Positions 49,471 to 61,686 are shown, counted from the stretch's first letter. The stretch: 64,000 nt of DNA from Punica granatum (GCF_007655135.1 NC_045133.1:18697845-18761844); one strand, 5' to 3'. Notes: generated by a model from the letters alone, not told the origin. Program-made: numbers and translations.

Positions 49471-50650
49471 GTACATTCCAACCTTTTGAAATTTTCTTAA
49501 ATCTATTTAATCTTTTAAAAATTTTCTGAAAATGCTTAACGCTTGTAACATATATCAAATCTATCCCATCGTGACATTTTCCATGAGAATATGACCGAGA
49601 TGCTAACGTGGCTCGGTCTAATGGGTAATGACAATGACACCTACGTGGAGTAATACGTGGGACTCCCTTGTCCACGTTGCTTTCCCGCCCACACTCTCTC
49701 TCTGTCAATGTGTGTTCGTACTGCTCGTCTCTTCGGTCGCCGGAGAGCACCACTGCCAAGTACCTCAATAAAGCCCATCCCCTTCGATTCCGACTCTTTC
49801 AAGGCTGCCGCCCTCATCTGCGAGCTCATATTTTCCATGGGGATCGTGGCTGTCGCCCACTATGCTTGGCTCTGTCGCTTCTCCTCCTCCTCCTCCTCCT
49901 TGGCGGCGCCTCCCTCCAAGGCGAACAAGGGGTTCAACCGTTCAATAATAAAGGTCTTCCACTGCCTCCCGAAGCCGGAGTTCAACTCGAGGTTCTCCGA
50001 CGACTGCACCATCTACTTCGTAGACTTCGCCGCTAGGGCAGGAGATCCGAGTGCTGCCGCACTACTGCCACGCATTCCATGGGGCGTGCATTGACAGGTG
50101 GCTCGGGTCTCACTTCTCGTGTCCCTCATGCCGCTGGATCCTCATCTCCTCTGGCCGGTGCGACAACTACGACGGCAACTTCCCTCTCTGAGCTCAAGCT
50201 TAAGCTCCGTCACCGCCTCCACCAACTGCTCAGGAGCTCATGCCGAGGCCAGATCTAAGCGGAGACCAGACGACGTCAATAGGTTCCTCCCTCCACTGAT
50301 GATAAGCCATTAACACAAGCCCTTCCTCTCTCTCTAGATCTCTCTCTTTCTGAACATGCAGATCAAAATTCTTGCCAGTCATGCTAAGGCTAAGGCTAGG
50401 GTTTCACTGTGAATATGGAAGAGGGAAAGTGGAAAGGAAGCTCAGACAACGTGGAGAAGGGTGTCCCACGAATTACTCCGCGTAGGTGTTGTCAACCATT
50501 AAACGGAGCCATGTCAGCGTCTCCATTAAGTTTTCATGAAAAATGTCACAGTAGGATAGATTTGGCACACATTATGAATGTTAGGTCTTTTCAAAAAATT
50601 TTTAAAAGATGTGATAGATTTGAAAAGAAATCCAAAAGGTTGGGATGTAC
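49471..50650. mobile_element. Inverted-repeat element carrying an ATL gene copy (Pack-TIR-like)
   Basis: Arms 49471-49679 and 50447-50650 are imperfect reverse complements (about 205 bp). Shared words include 'caaatctatcc', 'gtgacattttccatga', 'ctacgtggagtaatacgtgg' and 'ccacgttg'. Between them lies a decayed RING-H2 gene. Similarity may extend outwards to about 49447 and 50685. Gene fragments between long inverted repeats are the hallmark of Pack-MULEs and related elements. An imperfect 9-bp match (ttgaacgaa / ttgaacaaa) near the outer edges might be a target duplication, but I cannot confirm it. Confidence 0.65.
49708..50191 (+). pseudogene. RING-H2 finger (ATL8/ATL80-like) pseudogene
   Basis: ATL proteins are membrane-anchored E3 ubiquitin ligases. 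From Met at 49708 the frame gives a basic N-terminus, a membrane segment (ALICELIFSMGIVAVAHYAW), a Ser-rich linker, a GLD-like basic stretch and the start of the RING at SDDCTIYFVDFAA. A one-base insertion at or beside 50035 then shifts the frame. The rest of the RING continues in the next frame as EIRVLPHYCHAFHGACIDRW and SHFSCPSCR, to a stop at 50189-50191. The second and third zinc-ligand cysteines are Tyr (TGC/TGT to TAC), so even a frame-corrected product would not bind zinc normally. It is flanked on both sides by inverted repeats. Confidence 0.85.
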
Positions 50651-51289
50651 GGTATATACTATACAAGTAATCCTAATTTTTTTGAACAAAGATCATCAGA
50701 TATAGTTTTAATGTGTGTGGGGTTTGCTTAAATTAAAATCTCGATCTTCATTAATCCCCTGCTGGAAAAGTTTGACATAATTTATAATAGGGGATAATGG
50801 CGATTGTACCATCTCCAGTACATTAAATACAATAGGTATTCTTATGAATCTATGTTGTGCGTTGCACGGGTTTGGTTTTATATTTCGATTATCATTGTTA
50901 TTACAATTATTTACATTTAGAATTCGCTTATTAAGAATAATAACAATTTTCAATTATTTAATGAAATTGCGAACAATAATTTCAATAAAATTTGGGTAAT
51001 ATTAGTGAAAAAGTTAGAGTGGTTTTAAGTTCAAATTATAGTAAATTTAACAACTCAATAAGAATTTTATAACTCATCGTCACGTGAACTACAGGGGCTA
51101 TATATATAATAGCAATAATAAGAATAATTTTATCTATACATTTAGCACTATATTTGATCATTTATAATTTTAAAATATAATATTACTATATATACTATTA
51201 ATTGACTCAATAGTCTGAAATGATAAATAAAGTCATCTAGAAAGCAGAAATATAACTCTTATAAAATTAAAAGCCTCCATTACAATTTT

Positions 51290-52140
51290 TATTCATAGAT
51301 TTTATTTTCTAACATTATATGCTTTCTTGGTATATTTTAATTGTTTATTATTGCTTACTTTTGATTAAAAAGATAGTGTATTATTTAATTAGTATTTGAG
51401 TATTTTCAAACTGTACTATGTTTACAACTTTGAAAATAGTATTTGTAATTTAATAATTTTCAATTGCATAAAAATGATTTGCATTTAATGCTTTCAAGTC
51501 AATTTTTTAATATTATATATGCTTTCTTGATAATATTTTAAAATTTTCATAATTTTAATAGTTATTATTGCTTACGTTTGATTAAAAAGATAATGTACTC
51601 TATTATTAGTATTTCATTGTTTTCAAATTATATTATGTTTATCATTTTGAAAATAGTATTTGTAATTTAATAATTTTGAATTGCATTAATTGAATTGCAT
51701 TTAATGCTTATTTAATTTTCTAATACTATATGCTTTCTTGATATATTTTAATTGTTTATTATTGCTTACTTTAGATTATAAAGATAGTGTATTCTTTTAA
51801 TTAGTATTTGATTATTTTCAAATTATACTATGTTTACAATTTTGAAAATAGCATTTGTAATTTAATAATTTTCAATTGCATATATTGATTTGCATTTAAT
51901 GCTTTCAAGTCAATTTTTTTCTAATATCATCTATGCTTTCTTGGTAATATTTTAAAATTTTCATAATTTTAATTGCTATTTTTGCTTTCGTTTGGTTAAA
52001 AAGATAGTGTACTCTATTATTAGTATTTCACTATTCTCAAATTATATTATGTTTATTATTTTGAATATAGTATTTGTAATCTAATAATTTTGAATTACAT
52101 TAATTGAATTGCATGTGATGCTTTCAAGTCAATTTTCTAT
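51290..52140. repeat. Four-unit satellite-like array with dimer structure
   Basis: 'gctttcttg' anchors recur at 51321, 51521, 51732 and 51935, giving monomers of about 200-211 bp. Units 1 and 3 share 'tatattttaattgtttatta'. Units 2 and 4 share 'aatattttaaaattttcata'. So the repeating entity is an A-B dimer of about 412 bp present twice. It is very AT-rich and non-coding. Confidence 0.85.
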
Positions 52141-52278
52141 GTATAGACTATACGAGAATAAATCGGGTTCCCGATCCGGGTCGGGTTCTTTCGATCAGGT
52201 TCCTCATGGGTGGACCAAATGGCCTTCAATTTATATTAGACTCCCACAATTGAGGTTATAATTAAGGAAAACTAGCAA

Positions 52279-52600
52279 TTACAAAAAGGACCACAACTTA
52301 CCACTAGCCTCAAGGTTATGATTAAAGAATAACAACCCGTTTGAATATCCTTCTACGCGCTTAGCCACAGCTCCATCCCGACTTTGAGCTTCAAGATGTT
52401 CGATGTAATCTTGCAGCCCATTCTCTAAGAATTCCTCATATGCATGTAGCTAGCCCAGCTCATTGGCGAGCTCTTGGCCAGCTCACTCACCAGCTCCTCA
52501 GCCTGATGTTGAGACAGCAACTCGGCCTGCTGCTGTGCTAGCATCTCGGGCAGCTGTTGAGCCAACTAGAGAGCCTCGAGCTCATCTAGCACAACCCAAG
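52279..52600 (-). pseudogene. Decayed coiled-coil coding remnant
   Basis: On the minus strand one frame reads MLAQQQAELLSQHQAEELVS. A different frame just downstream reads HAYEEFLENGLQDYIEHLEA and continues to a stop at 52279-52281. Together they give a Gln/Glu/Leu-rich coiled coil broken by one frameshift. No catalytic motif is visible. It could derive from a transposon accessory protein, a gag, or a host protein; I do not recognise it. Confidence 0.35.
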
Positions 52601-53077
52601 GTACTACACCACCCTCGTGGACCCAAACAGCCTCGACGACATGCAATGGTATCAGGGATGTGCATGACTTAACGTGCCTCCAATTCACCGTGACACGGCC
52701 AAGATGACGTCAGGCTTTGCCACTAATAGTCAGACTGCCCCGTACTGGCATATCACAATAGTTTCAGTCAAATTTCAAAAACAAAGATTAACAAGATATG
52801 AAAAAAATTATTTTTTAAGACTAAATTTTTCACAATAGTTCTTTTTTTTTATGGATAATCCCACAATAGTCTTAAATACAATCTTTCCTTTGTTTTTAAA
52901 ATCATAGAAACTATTTCACTATTTTATTTTAAAAACCATTCAAATATGACCGTTCTAAATTATGACGGTCGACATTCCAGTTTTCTTTCTTCTTTTTTCA
53001 CCAAAATATCTATGCAATCAATACGATTGCTTTTCTTTCATTCTCTTCGTGAAACGTCTTGTGCACAGGCATGTTCC

Positions 53078-53258
53078 ATTACAAGAAAAACTCCCTTTAG
53101 AAGCAATGATGATATTTGCATTTAAAAATTATTTAATTGCCTCTAAAGGTACTAGAGACAAAAGAGTAGATGCCTCAATTATCTGTGTCATTTTAGATCT
53201 ATAGAGACAAATTAACAACGATTAATAAAAGTCACTAATTAGTATTTGTAGTGTAAAT
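53078..53258. mobile_element. Short CACTA-like element or end
   Basis: It starts cattacaagaaaaactccc, one base off a CACTACAAGAAAA terminus, and ends tttgtagtg (reverse CACTACAAA). Internal words like gcctctaaaggtactagagac recall CACTA subterminal repeats. Related words continue to about 54150, so this may be one end of a longer decayed element. No 3-bp target duplication was seen. Confidence 0.4.
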
Positions 53259-53329
53259 AAGGAGATATAAAAGTTTTTTCAAAATAAATGCTGACGATTA
53301 CATTTGACTATTATCTCTCTCATATCCTT

Positions 53330-53415
53330 ATATTACTCCTTGAACACAAACTCGTACCCTCGACCTCTAGCATAGTATTTTTAGTCTTGCATCTTTACCA
53401 TTTCACCACCAATGC
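53330..53415 (-). repeat. tRNA-related SINE head, minus strand
   Basis: The minus-strand A-box TGGTGAAATGG (53408-53398) fits the consensus fully. A degenerate B-box (aggtcgagggt) follows at the expected distance. Confidence 0.5.
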
Positions 53416-54466
53416 ATTTTTGAATTGAATTGCATTTGATTTATACTTAATATTTTTATCAAGCCTCAATAAATATGTAATATTTTTATATAATTATTTT
53501 TAAAATTAAGAAAATAATCAATATGCAGATATTAAATCGAAGCGCAAAATATATTGTTAACTTCTCAGGTGGTAAATTGAAGATTGTTAAATTATCCAAA
53601 TATTTATGTAATAAATCACATATAAACACAATAGAAGTAAAACACGCAAAAAGAATACTAGTTTACTATTATACTTAATTCAAAATATGCATAATGTAAT
53701 TTAAACCTATAAATAAATAAAATATATTTTCTACTTATGTTGGGAGTAATTAGAATATCCTTTAATTCATGTTAAATAAATTATTTATGTTTCGTTAAAA
53801 ATAATCAATCAAACTTTCAACATTTTATCTACTTACCATATAATTAAAATTTCGTAAGTTGAAGGCAAATAAGAATTAGATGCAGAGGCAATTGTATTTT
53901 ACCTCTAAAAGAATATATTAGGGGCAAATAAGATTGGATTTAGAAGCAATTAAGTCTTTTGCTTTCTAAAAGTTATTCGTTCAGGTAAAAGACTTATTTA
54001 TTGCTAAGAATTGTGATCTTATAGATTTGTAACTTAGTAAAGTATTGATTTTATGTGCTTTTGGAGTCAAATGAAATCCACATAAGATATATATATTGAA
54101 TTTGTCTCAAAATGAGAATTTTAGAGACTAATTATGTTATAATTGCATAGTACTCTCTTGAATTCAAGCTGAGACTTTGATTTCATCAGGCAATGGAACC
54201 GAAGCCATCCTTAGCAATTAGTAAGTGAAACTTCAGGACTTAATTCACTTATTAATTGAAGTGTGCAACAATTTGATAGTCTTTGTAACAACTGTTTTTA
54301 CATAGGAGAAACACCCCTAAACTCTGTATATACTTTTTGGGTAATGAATGAGATGGCCCACCACTTCTCAAAGGAAAAAAAAAATGTTTGCTCTTTAGTA
54401 GTGACCAAAATATTATCCGGTGCGTTGTACGGGTTTGTTTCAAATTTTATTGAGTAATTTCCTTTA

Positions 54467-54808
54467 GGGAAATTTATCTAAAATGGCCCATGGTTTACCC
54501 ATTTTGTCAAATCTATCATATGTTTTTTTTGTCAAATTTATCCTATAGTTTACTTTTTATATCAAATCTATCCCGGCGTTATCCTTTCCGTTGACATCTA
54601 ACGGCCGTGCTGACGTGGCGCCCACGTGTCAAGTGTGGCCCACTATCTCTCCACGTGCCACGTCAGCACGACCGTTAGATATTGATGGAAAAGATAATGC
54701 CGGGATAATTTGATGCAAAAAGTAAACCATATAATAGATTTGACAAAAAAAAAGCATATGATAATTTGACAAAACGGGTAAATCATGAACCATTTTAGGT
54801 AAAAATCC
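54467..54808. mobile_element. Mutator-like MITE with 10-bp target duplication
   Basis: The element is almost entirely palindromic. Left GGGAAATTTATCTAAAATGG and right (reversed) GGATTTTTACCTAAAATGGT start long arms of about 150 bp, which continue through 'tttacccattttgtcaaat' and end near a CG-rich centre with cacgtg words. ATTTCCTTTA flanks both sides (54457-54466, 54809-54818). A 9-10-bp duplication with long arms is the Mutator signature. The 342-bp length leaves no coding room. Confidence 0.85.
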
Positions 54809-55389
54809 ATTTCCTTTATGATAATTGAGTATTTCACTAATAGAATCGCATTAAATTAAGTTAATAGCTACCACCAAATGAGAGGAAAATTATAAGATTC
54901 TCGAACTTTCAAAATTGATACTTCAATAAATTTTAAGAAGCCATAATACTGGAATTAAAATACTTATAATATAATATGAAGAGATTACATCAAAACATTA
55001 TCAGATCTTGAGTTGGTGAAAATTCACTATTTGGTACTTGGACGTTGATTTTTACTTTTACTTTTTCGACTCCCATGTGCTTCGTTGTAATTTCATAATA
55101 TTTTCAATCTCTATGAAAAATAATATAGTAACCCCGATTTTATTTATTATTTTTAAGTATATGTCAATCTTTGTGTGTTTTTTTTAAATTTTTAGTTCTA
55201 ATTGTAATTTAGGATATTCTTTTAACACGTTGAATATAAATTCCATAATTTCCCCGAATTGTTTATAACTTATTTATATTTTCCAATATTTTTATTATCA
55301 ATTTTCATGTTTGACTTTCTTTTATATTGTCGTTTGTTGTAGTTGTATTCTATTTCATTTTTACAATTTTAAGTATGACTTGATTTTTT

Positions 55390-56035
55390 TTCTCGTTTGA
55401 TATATATGTGGATATATGAAATAGATTCTTATATAATTTTTTATTTGAAAAGTTAAGATATATTTTCCATTTTTTAAGTGCATTATTTTAGGCACATTTA
55501 ATACCAGTCAAGTAAGTTCTTCTATAATTTTTAACTCCGAAGAAAAATTAAATTGTCTTCTATTTGTTCTTGTTAAATATATAGGCAGAAATATGATATA
55601 AATACTTAAATTATTTTTCAATATTCCATATTAAAATAATTTTATTTTACTATTTTTCCTATTGCATTAATCTAAGCACATTTGATACTATTCAAGTGAG
55701 CTTTTTAAAATAATTTTTACTGCATTATTTTAAGCACACGTAATGCTAGTAAAGTAAGGTTTTTATAATTTTTTATTCCGGAAAAAAATTAAGTTGTTTT
55801 CTATTTTTTCTTGTTAAATATATATGTGGATATAAAATAAATTCATACGTTACTTTTCAATTTCCAAATTAAAATAATTTTCTTTTCCTATTTCAAGTGC
55901 ATTAACTTAAGCACATTTAATACTACTCAAGTTAGTTTTCCTATAATTTTTAATTCCGAAAACTAAAATTAATTTTTCTTCTATTTTGAAGTGTATTAAT
56001 TTAAACAAATTTAATGTTCTTCAAGTGATTTTTAC
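55390..56035. repeat. Degenerate tandem array, period about 238 bp
   Basis: 'gcattattttaggcacattt'-type words recur at 55480, 55664, 55722, 55899 and 55993. Spacings of 184, 58, 177 and 94 indicate a ~238-bp unit with an internal half-repeat. 'ttcttgttaaatatata' recurs in step. It is non-coding and AT-rich. Confidence 0.7.
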
Positions 56036-56039
56036 TATA

Positions 56040-58260
56040 TGTATAGATTATGGAGTTGGTGTACAATACATGAACACTAGTTGTAAAATCCAATTCCCAA
56101 GGAACTTCACGCACCATAGAATGCGTTTTTTTGAGATTGATCACTGTACGCACTCCATTCCGAATCATCACAACACTTTTGTTTTGTTTCCCGTTATCGT
56201 AGATTTTGTTTGTCCTATGGATCTTTCCATCCCTTGGTGCATATATATGTAAGTAATTATTCCCATTTAATTTTTGTACAGCATTAGTTATCAATTTGGA
56301 GGTTTAACTTATTTGAGGGTGGAGGGAGGGTGAGAATGGGAAAGTAAGAAGTGCAATATATCTTGATTGACTTGGTGCAAGCAGAAGACAAAGTGGAGAG
56401 GGCCCAATGTCAATGAAAAAAGAAAGGACCTTCCAATTGAATGAAATGTGTATTGAATGCATTCTCTCAAGAAGAAAAAGGAGAAGGAGGAGGAGGAGGG
56501 GAACATTGAATGTTTTATATGTGTGTGTGATATGAGTGGTGCTCAAAGAAAAATTGAAGGCTAGCTATGGCTGGGTGGGTCTCATGCGATATTGCAATTG
56601 GTGTCAAGGATTGGGCATTTGGCTAAAATGGGGACACCCCTCCTTAAATTCAATTTTTTTTATCATTGCCAGCTTCTGCCCCTTGTCAATGGTCCAACCC
56701 AAGGAATTTAATGGTCCCTTATTTAATGGCCCCTTATTTAATGGACTTCCCCTTAGCCTTCGATCATCTGTTGCACATACAAACGTGGCCAGTTCCCCCT
56801 CGAATAAATATACTTTTAAAAAAAGGAAAAATAAAGAGAGAGTTTATTAAATAGAAGTATTCAGTAGAATGGAGTCATTCTCATCATTGTTGGTAGATGT
56901 CCTGAAGGTAAACAAGAAGAGAACGAGGTTGATCAACACATTCAAGTCCCAAACTGTTATTACAGTCCAAGGGCGATGTTCAACATTGAAGTGGCGATGC
57001 TATATTAGAGGCCATGGGGTGGCTTTGCCCTCAAATTCAGTTCTCGACTTAGCATAGCTGATATGGAACCCTTTAGACAATTAGGAATGAGTAAATATGG
57101 AATATAACATCGTAATATAATGGTCCAGTCACCATGATCAATTTAGTACACCAAATGTACTAAAAGTATTTTCATTTTCATTTTTTTTTGGCTCGGCAAT
57201 CAATTAATGACAAAAACGGATTCAAGGTAAAATGATCAAGGGGAAGATACAATAAAAGCATTTTCTTCTATTTGCATCTGCCGGTTGATTGAATTAGATC
57301 GAGCTGGAAGAGTGTCAATCATTTATTTCAAGTGGACGTAGCATGCTCCAACAGGGATTTGGGTCATAGGGTTTTAGAAGGAATGAATATGATTCGTCTC
57401 TAAAAACAAAAAGGCTCGAAAAGGGATTTGTCTCTCCAATTTTTATAGAAGGAATGAATATGTTTCGTGTTTGTCGAACTTCAAACCTCATAAAAGGTGA
57501 CAAGGATGAAGGATGAACAATCTAACCATAATACAAATGCAACTGACCCAAACGAGGATTAAATCCGATATTCTCCTAATTATAGACATTGCAATTTTTG
57601 TTTACCTGTTTCTGGCAACCCGCTGCACGTCTCTTGTCCAAGAAGTTTATTCATATATCAATCCAAATCCGATATTCTCCTAGTTAATTATGCAGGGAAT
57701 CCATCATTATTTATTATTATTATTACTATTATTATTATTGTCGTCGTCGTTGTTATTATTACGAGATGTTTGGGTTGCCCAACTAATCCTATACTTAACC
57801 TGAATACCTTACAAACTCATGGGATTGGTCAATCCAACAAGTCGTGCATGCAGGTGACCCAATAAGAAGCATTCTTCTGCATAATTTTTGAGGTGAGCTG
57901 AATTTGAAACTTTTCCAAGGAAATCATATTTTTTAACCACTAGGTTGACCTTATAGATTATCATCATTTATTAATATATTGATATAAAGATTTTTTCGTA
58001 ACGAATAGTGTCCATATTTCGCCCGATTATTCTCAGGGCCAACATGAACACCCTTCATAGGCACGAGACACGTCAATTGGCCATATAGGCCATGCTGGTG
58101 GTTTAATAGAGAACATTCTATATAATTTTTGGGATGATTTGAATCATAATTTTTACACGGGAGTTGCCGGGGAAAAAAAGAAGAAGAAAGTCTGAACAGT
58201 ATATCATCAACCATTCTGCCATTTATTCAATATATTCGATCTCAATGAATTTAGAATTTT
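56040..58260. other. Intergenic region without recognised gene
   Basis: Frames up to about 100 codons are present but low in complexity or unlike known proteins. There is a short 'cccttatttaatggnc' tandem near 56715-56750 and a (TTA)n(TCG)n tract at about 57708-57762. Confidence 0.5.
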
Positions 58261-58267
58261 TTAATAT

Positions 58268-58410
58268 TAAAGAGCGTATAGTACAGTGGTACACATCATT
58301 GCTTAGTAATCAAGAGTTTTGAGCTTCGATACTCGAGTTGAGACTACCCGTATCTTTTTATTAGCTTATAGGATTTAGGATTTTATTTTATTGTGGGTCT
58401 CCCTTGTAAT
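58268..58410 (+). repeat. tRNA-derived SINE, family B, plus orientation
   Basis: It begins agagcgtatagtacagtggt, with a degenerate B-box near gagcttcgatactc. It continues 'gttgagactacccgtatctt' and 'attagcttataggatttagg', the same order as the reverse complement of 23395-23516. The match over the whole body makes the family assignment solid. Confidence 0.6.
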
Positions 58411-58509
58411 AAAAATACGATATCTACAACTATCAATAATTGACAACAGAATCTTAAACTTTCAGTTTCTTGAACGTTTTCCTTAAAACCTTTTTTATTA
58501 TTGCAAAAG

Positions 58510-59040
58510 AGAAGGGAAGGGCGCCGACGGTGTGGTCATCGCCAATCACCACTGTGATGGTAGGCGACTCTATCTATGGGGTGGTCATCACTAGTGAGGC
58601 CGAGGCCCTACCTACCGAAATTGAGAGAACTCCGTAATATATTTTTGAGGCCTTGCTGGCGGCCATCATCACTTCAATTGGGTTTACCGGTCACCACTAT
58701 GATGGCCAAGAACCCTAATTAGGAAGGCGGTGTCCACCGGGGAAGCCCCAACGACCACCGATCAAAAGTGAAGGGACCCTATCAATAGGGCATTGCCAAC
58801 GACAACCACTCGCCTGGTCAGGGTTGCCGACCATCATAGTCACCGGTGACTCCCATTGGGGGGGGGGGGGGGGGTGGCCGCCTGTGAGGTCTCCATCGCT
58901 GATCCCCTCTTCTTTCCCTTTCACGATGGAGACCTCATTGGAACCCACCAACTACTACCCCTCGCCCCCAAAAATTGAGTCGCCGGCGACCTAGTTTTAG
59001 GGTGGCAGCTGCCGGCGAGGCCCCCCACCATCGATCATCT
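58510..59040. repeat. GC-rich degenerate repeat with a G17 tract
   Basis: Words like ggcgacc, gccggcgagg and caccactgtgatgg recur in both orientations and stand out from AT-rich flanks. A run of 17 G lies at 58858-58874. The open frames are low complexity. It resembles the GC-rich core of the foldback element at 46560-47090, but I found no paired arms here. Confidence 0.5.
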
Positions 59041-59049
59041 CCCCTTCTT

Positions 59050-60654
59050 CCTCCACATTTTTCATTTTTTTATTCAGTTTTATTTTTCTATTTTTTAGAA
59101 TGATTCTTAATTAAAAATTTATGTGTGGCCTGCTCAATCAAATCTATGTGCCGTGTGGCACTACAAGTGCCACCTTTGCATGTCCAGTTGAAATTTATGG
59201 AAATTTGGATGGATGCTAGATGGAATGAAAAATAAATGTAAATTTATGATAGAATTATAACGGAGCAATGGGAAAGAAAGATGTACTGAGGGGTGTTACC
59301 TGGGCGTATGAACGTAAATTGGGGGCGCAAAAATATAAAGTTGTAAGAGAGCGATTATGTTCCTTCTTCTCATTCGTAAGGATAAGGAAAGGGGGAAATA
59401 GCTTGAAAAATCATTTATATTCATTAAATTTCTCGATTTACCTATTTTTTAAATTTTGACATAAAAAATCACAACGTTTATCTCCATTCTCTTGATCTAT
59501 CAAATTGTCAATTGGGTTGTTAAAATTATTGACGTGGCCGTTAATGATACTGATATGGCAGATGGTTGCCTACGTGTATGGCTTTGCGGCGAATTTTTTA
59601 ACCTCAAAAATCATATAGTTTGCTTTTTTTCCCTCATCCCCGAAATATCAATAACTTTTCCCTAATCTATCAAAAAATCAATAACTTTAAAAAATCGGAT
59701 AATTTGCTTATGTTCTCTCATTTACCAAAATATGGCTTTTTTCAAAAATCACATCTACCAAAATATGATGCTTCTTTGAATGATTATAAGTTTGAGCTAG
59801 GGACTTATATGTGTGTTGATTTGAATGTTAAAAGAATTTTTAATAGAAAAGAAGTGTTAAAACAATTACACATTTGTCATTTGCAAATCAAAATAATATA
59901 CATATATGTTATTACATTAAATAATATAGGAATTTAGATATATTATATTGCAAAAACAATAATCATGTCAAAATAACCATTCCAACAATATTTGTGCACA
60001 CCAACATCTATAAAATTTTGGCATGGTTATTTAGTATGGTTGAACTTGTTGGACACTTGGACCGATTACTTTAGCATGGTTAATGTAGATATAGATTTTT
60101 GGAACCAATTGTTATTAAATTTAGATAATGCAGATATGATGAAAATGTTGCAGATAGAAATGCATCATTTCTGCATTATCAAAATTTAACACCTAAGTTA
60201 CAAACACAAAATTGAAAAATCCTAAAATTCTAAAAAAGCTTATCTGGAAGAAAAAAAAATAGTTGAAGAACTCACATTCAAATATCTCACTGTGAATGTA
60301 CCTAAAATTAAACTACATGCATGCGGGAAAATGACAATAGGTCATGGATTTCTATATTTATATTTTTCAAAATAAAAGTAAAATTCATTTTTCTTAAATA
60401 TTAAAATATTCAAGAAAATAACGATCGGTTCCACAAATCTCTATTTATTTATTTTTAAAATTTAAAATTAAAAACAAAGAAAATTTAGAAAATCGATAAA
60501 ATAATGAAAATAATGAATTGTTCCACAAATCTATATCTATATATTTGTAAAAATTTAAAATTTTATATTTTAGAAAAAGCTTACAAGATTGAGAAAATTT
60601 CATTTAGAAACGAAGCGTTGTGGGACCATCTGGCTCACGCCATCTTTACCTTGT

Positions 60655-60693
<39 letters not shown>

Positions 60694-61600
60694 TATGAAC
60701 TTAGATATATTATACTGAAAAGCAATAACTATGACAAATTAACCATTCCAATAGATAATTTCAAACCTTTCCCGTTCGAAAGTTCGAAATCATTTCTTAT
60801 AAAAGATTATTTGGATTCAGTTTATTTTAGGTCGATCAATTCAATTGTAAATGAATTATGTTGTATAGAGTAATCATGAATTTAATTAAAAAGAATCGAA
60901 TACCATTGTTTTAAGACCACTTCAGAATAGGTTCGTATACAAAGGAATGCAAGATCTAAAATAAGCTTGTAACAACAAATTAAATTGAGTTTTTGGTCAA
61001 ATCTGGTTGATTTTGAACCGATCTCAAATCCAGTGCTTTGCATTTTTCATCTAATCATCGTACCTTTTAAATACAAATAACACTTTTACCAAAATATAAA
61101 AATAAGATAACAGAGTCCAATTGAATTCATTTCAAATGAATTGGATTCTGGCATGCAAGGGGATTCCAAAACTTAGTTGAGAAGTGCAAGAGTTCAATTG
61201 GAATCCTAGAAAATTCATTTTAGAAGAATTCAATTGAAGTTTGTTGTTTGGTACTAAAATGGCAAAAGATTGTTTTTTAAAATACAAGATTTACATTGAA
61301 ATTCAGACCGGGGCAAAAACAACCATATATACTTAGTCAAGATTCGATTCATTTTAATTTATGACTAACCACCTAAATTTTGAGACTTACAAACATATTA
61401 CTCTCTTTCAAATGCATTCCAAATAAGATTATTCAATTCATTTCGATTAAATTCTTTAATTTTATAAATAGCATAATTCATCTGCAATTGAATTGAATCG
61501 AACCGAAATGAACTCGGAAAGAAGAAAGGTGAAACGGGCTTTTTGACGAGATGGTCTTGGCCTACCTGGGCTGGTCTGGGCTGCGATCAATTTCAATTCG
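59050..61600. other. AT-rich intergenic region
   Basis: No supported gene. A (TA)15 microsatellite lies at about 60658-60688. Short frames (for example 59992-60189) are not recognised. Confidence 0.5.
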
Positions 61601-61686
61601 GGCTCTCAGCTCCGGCGGCTACTTCTCTTTTCTTTCCTTCCTTCAAAAAGCACTCTGCTCCGGTTCCGATCATTTACACTGACTGA

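Noticed and set aside
50409..50705. 98-aa protein similar to a minus-strand frame at 49406-49768
   Set aside because: The similarity between the two frames is explained by the inverted arms of the element; neither resembles a known protein.
59992..60189. 65-aa Trp-rich plus-strand frame
   Set aside because: Short, in AT-rich DNA, no splice-consistent extension and no recognised family.
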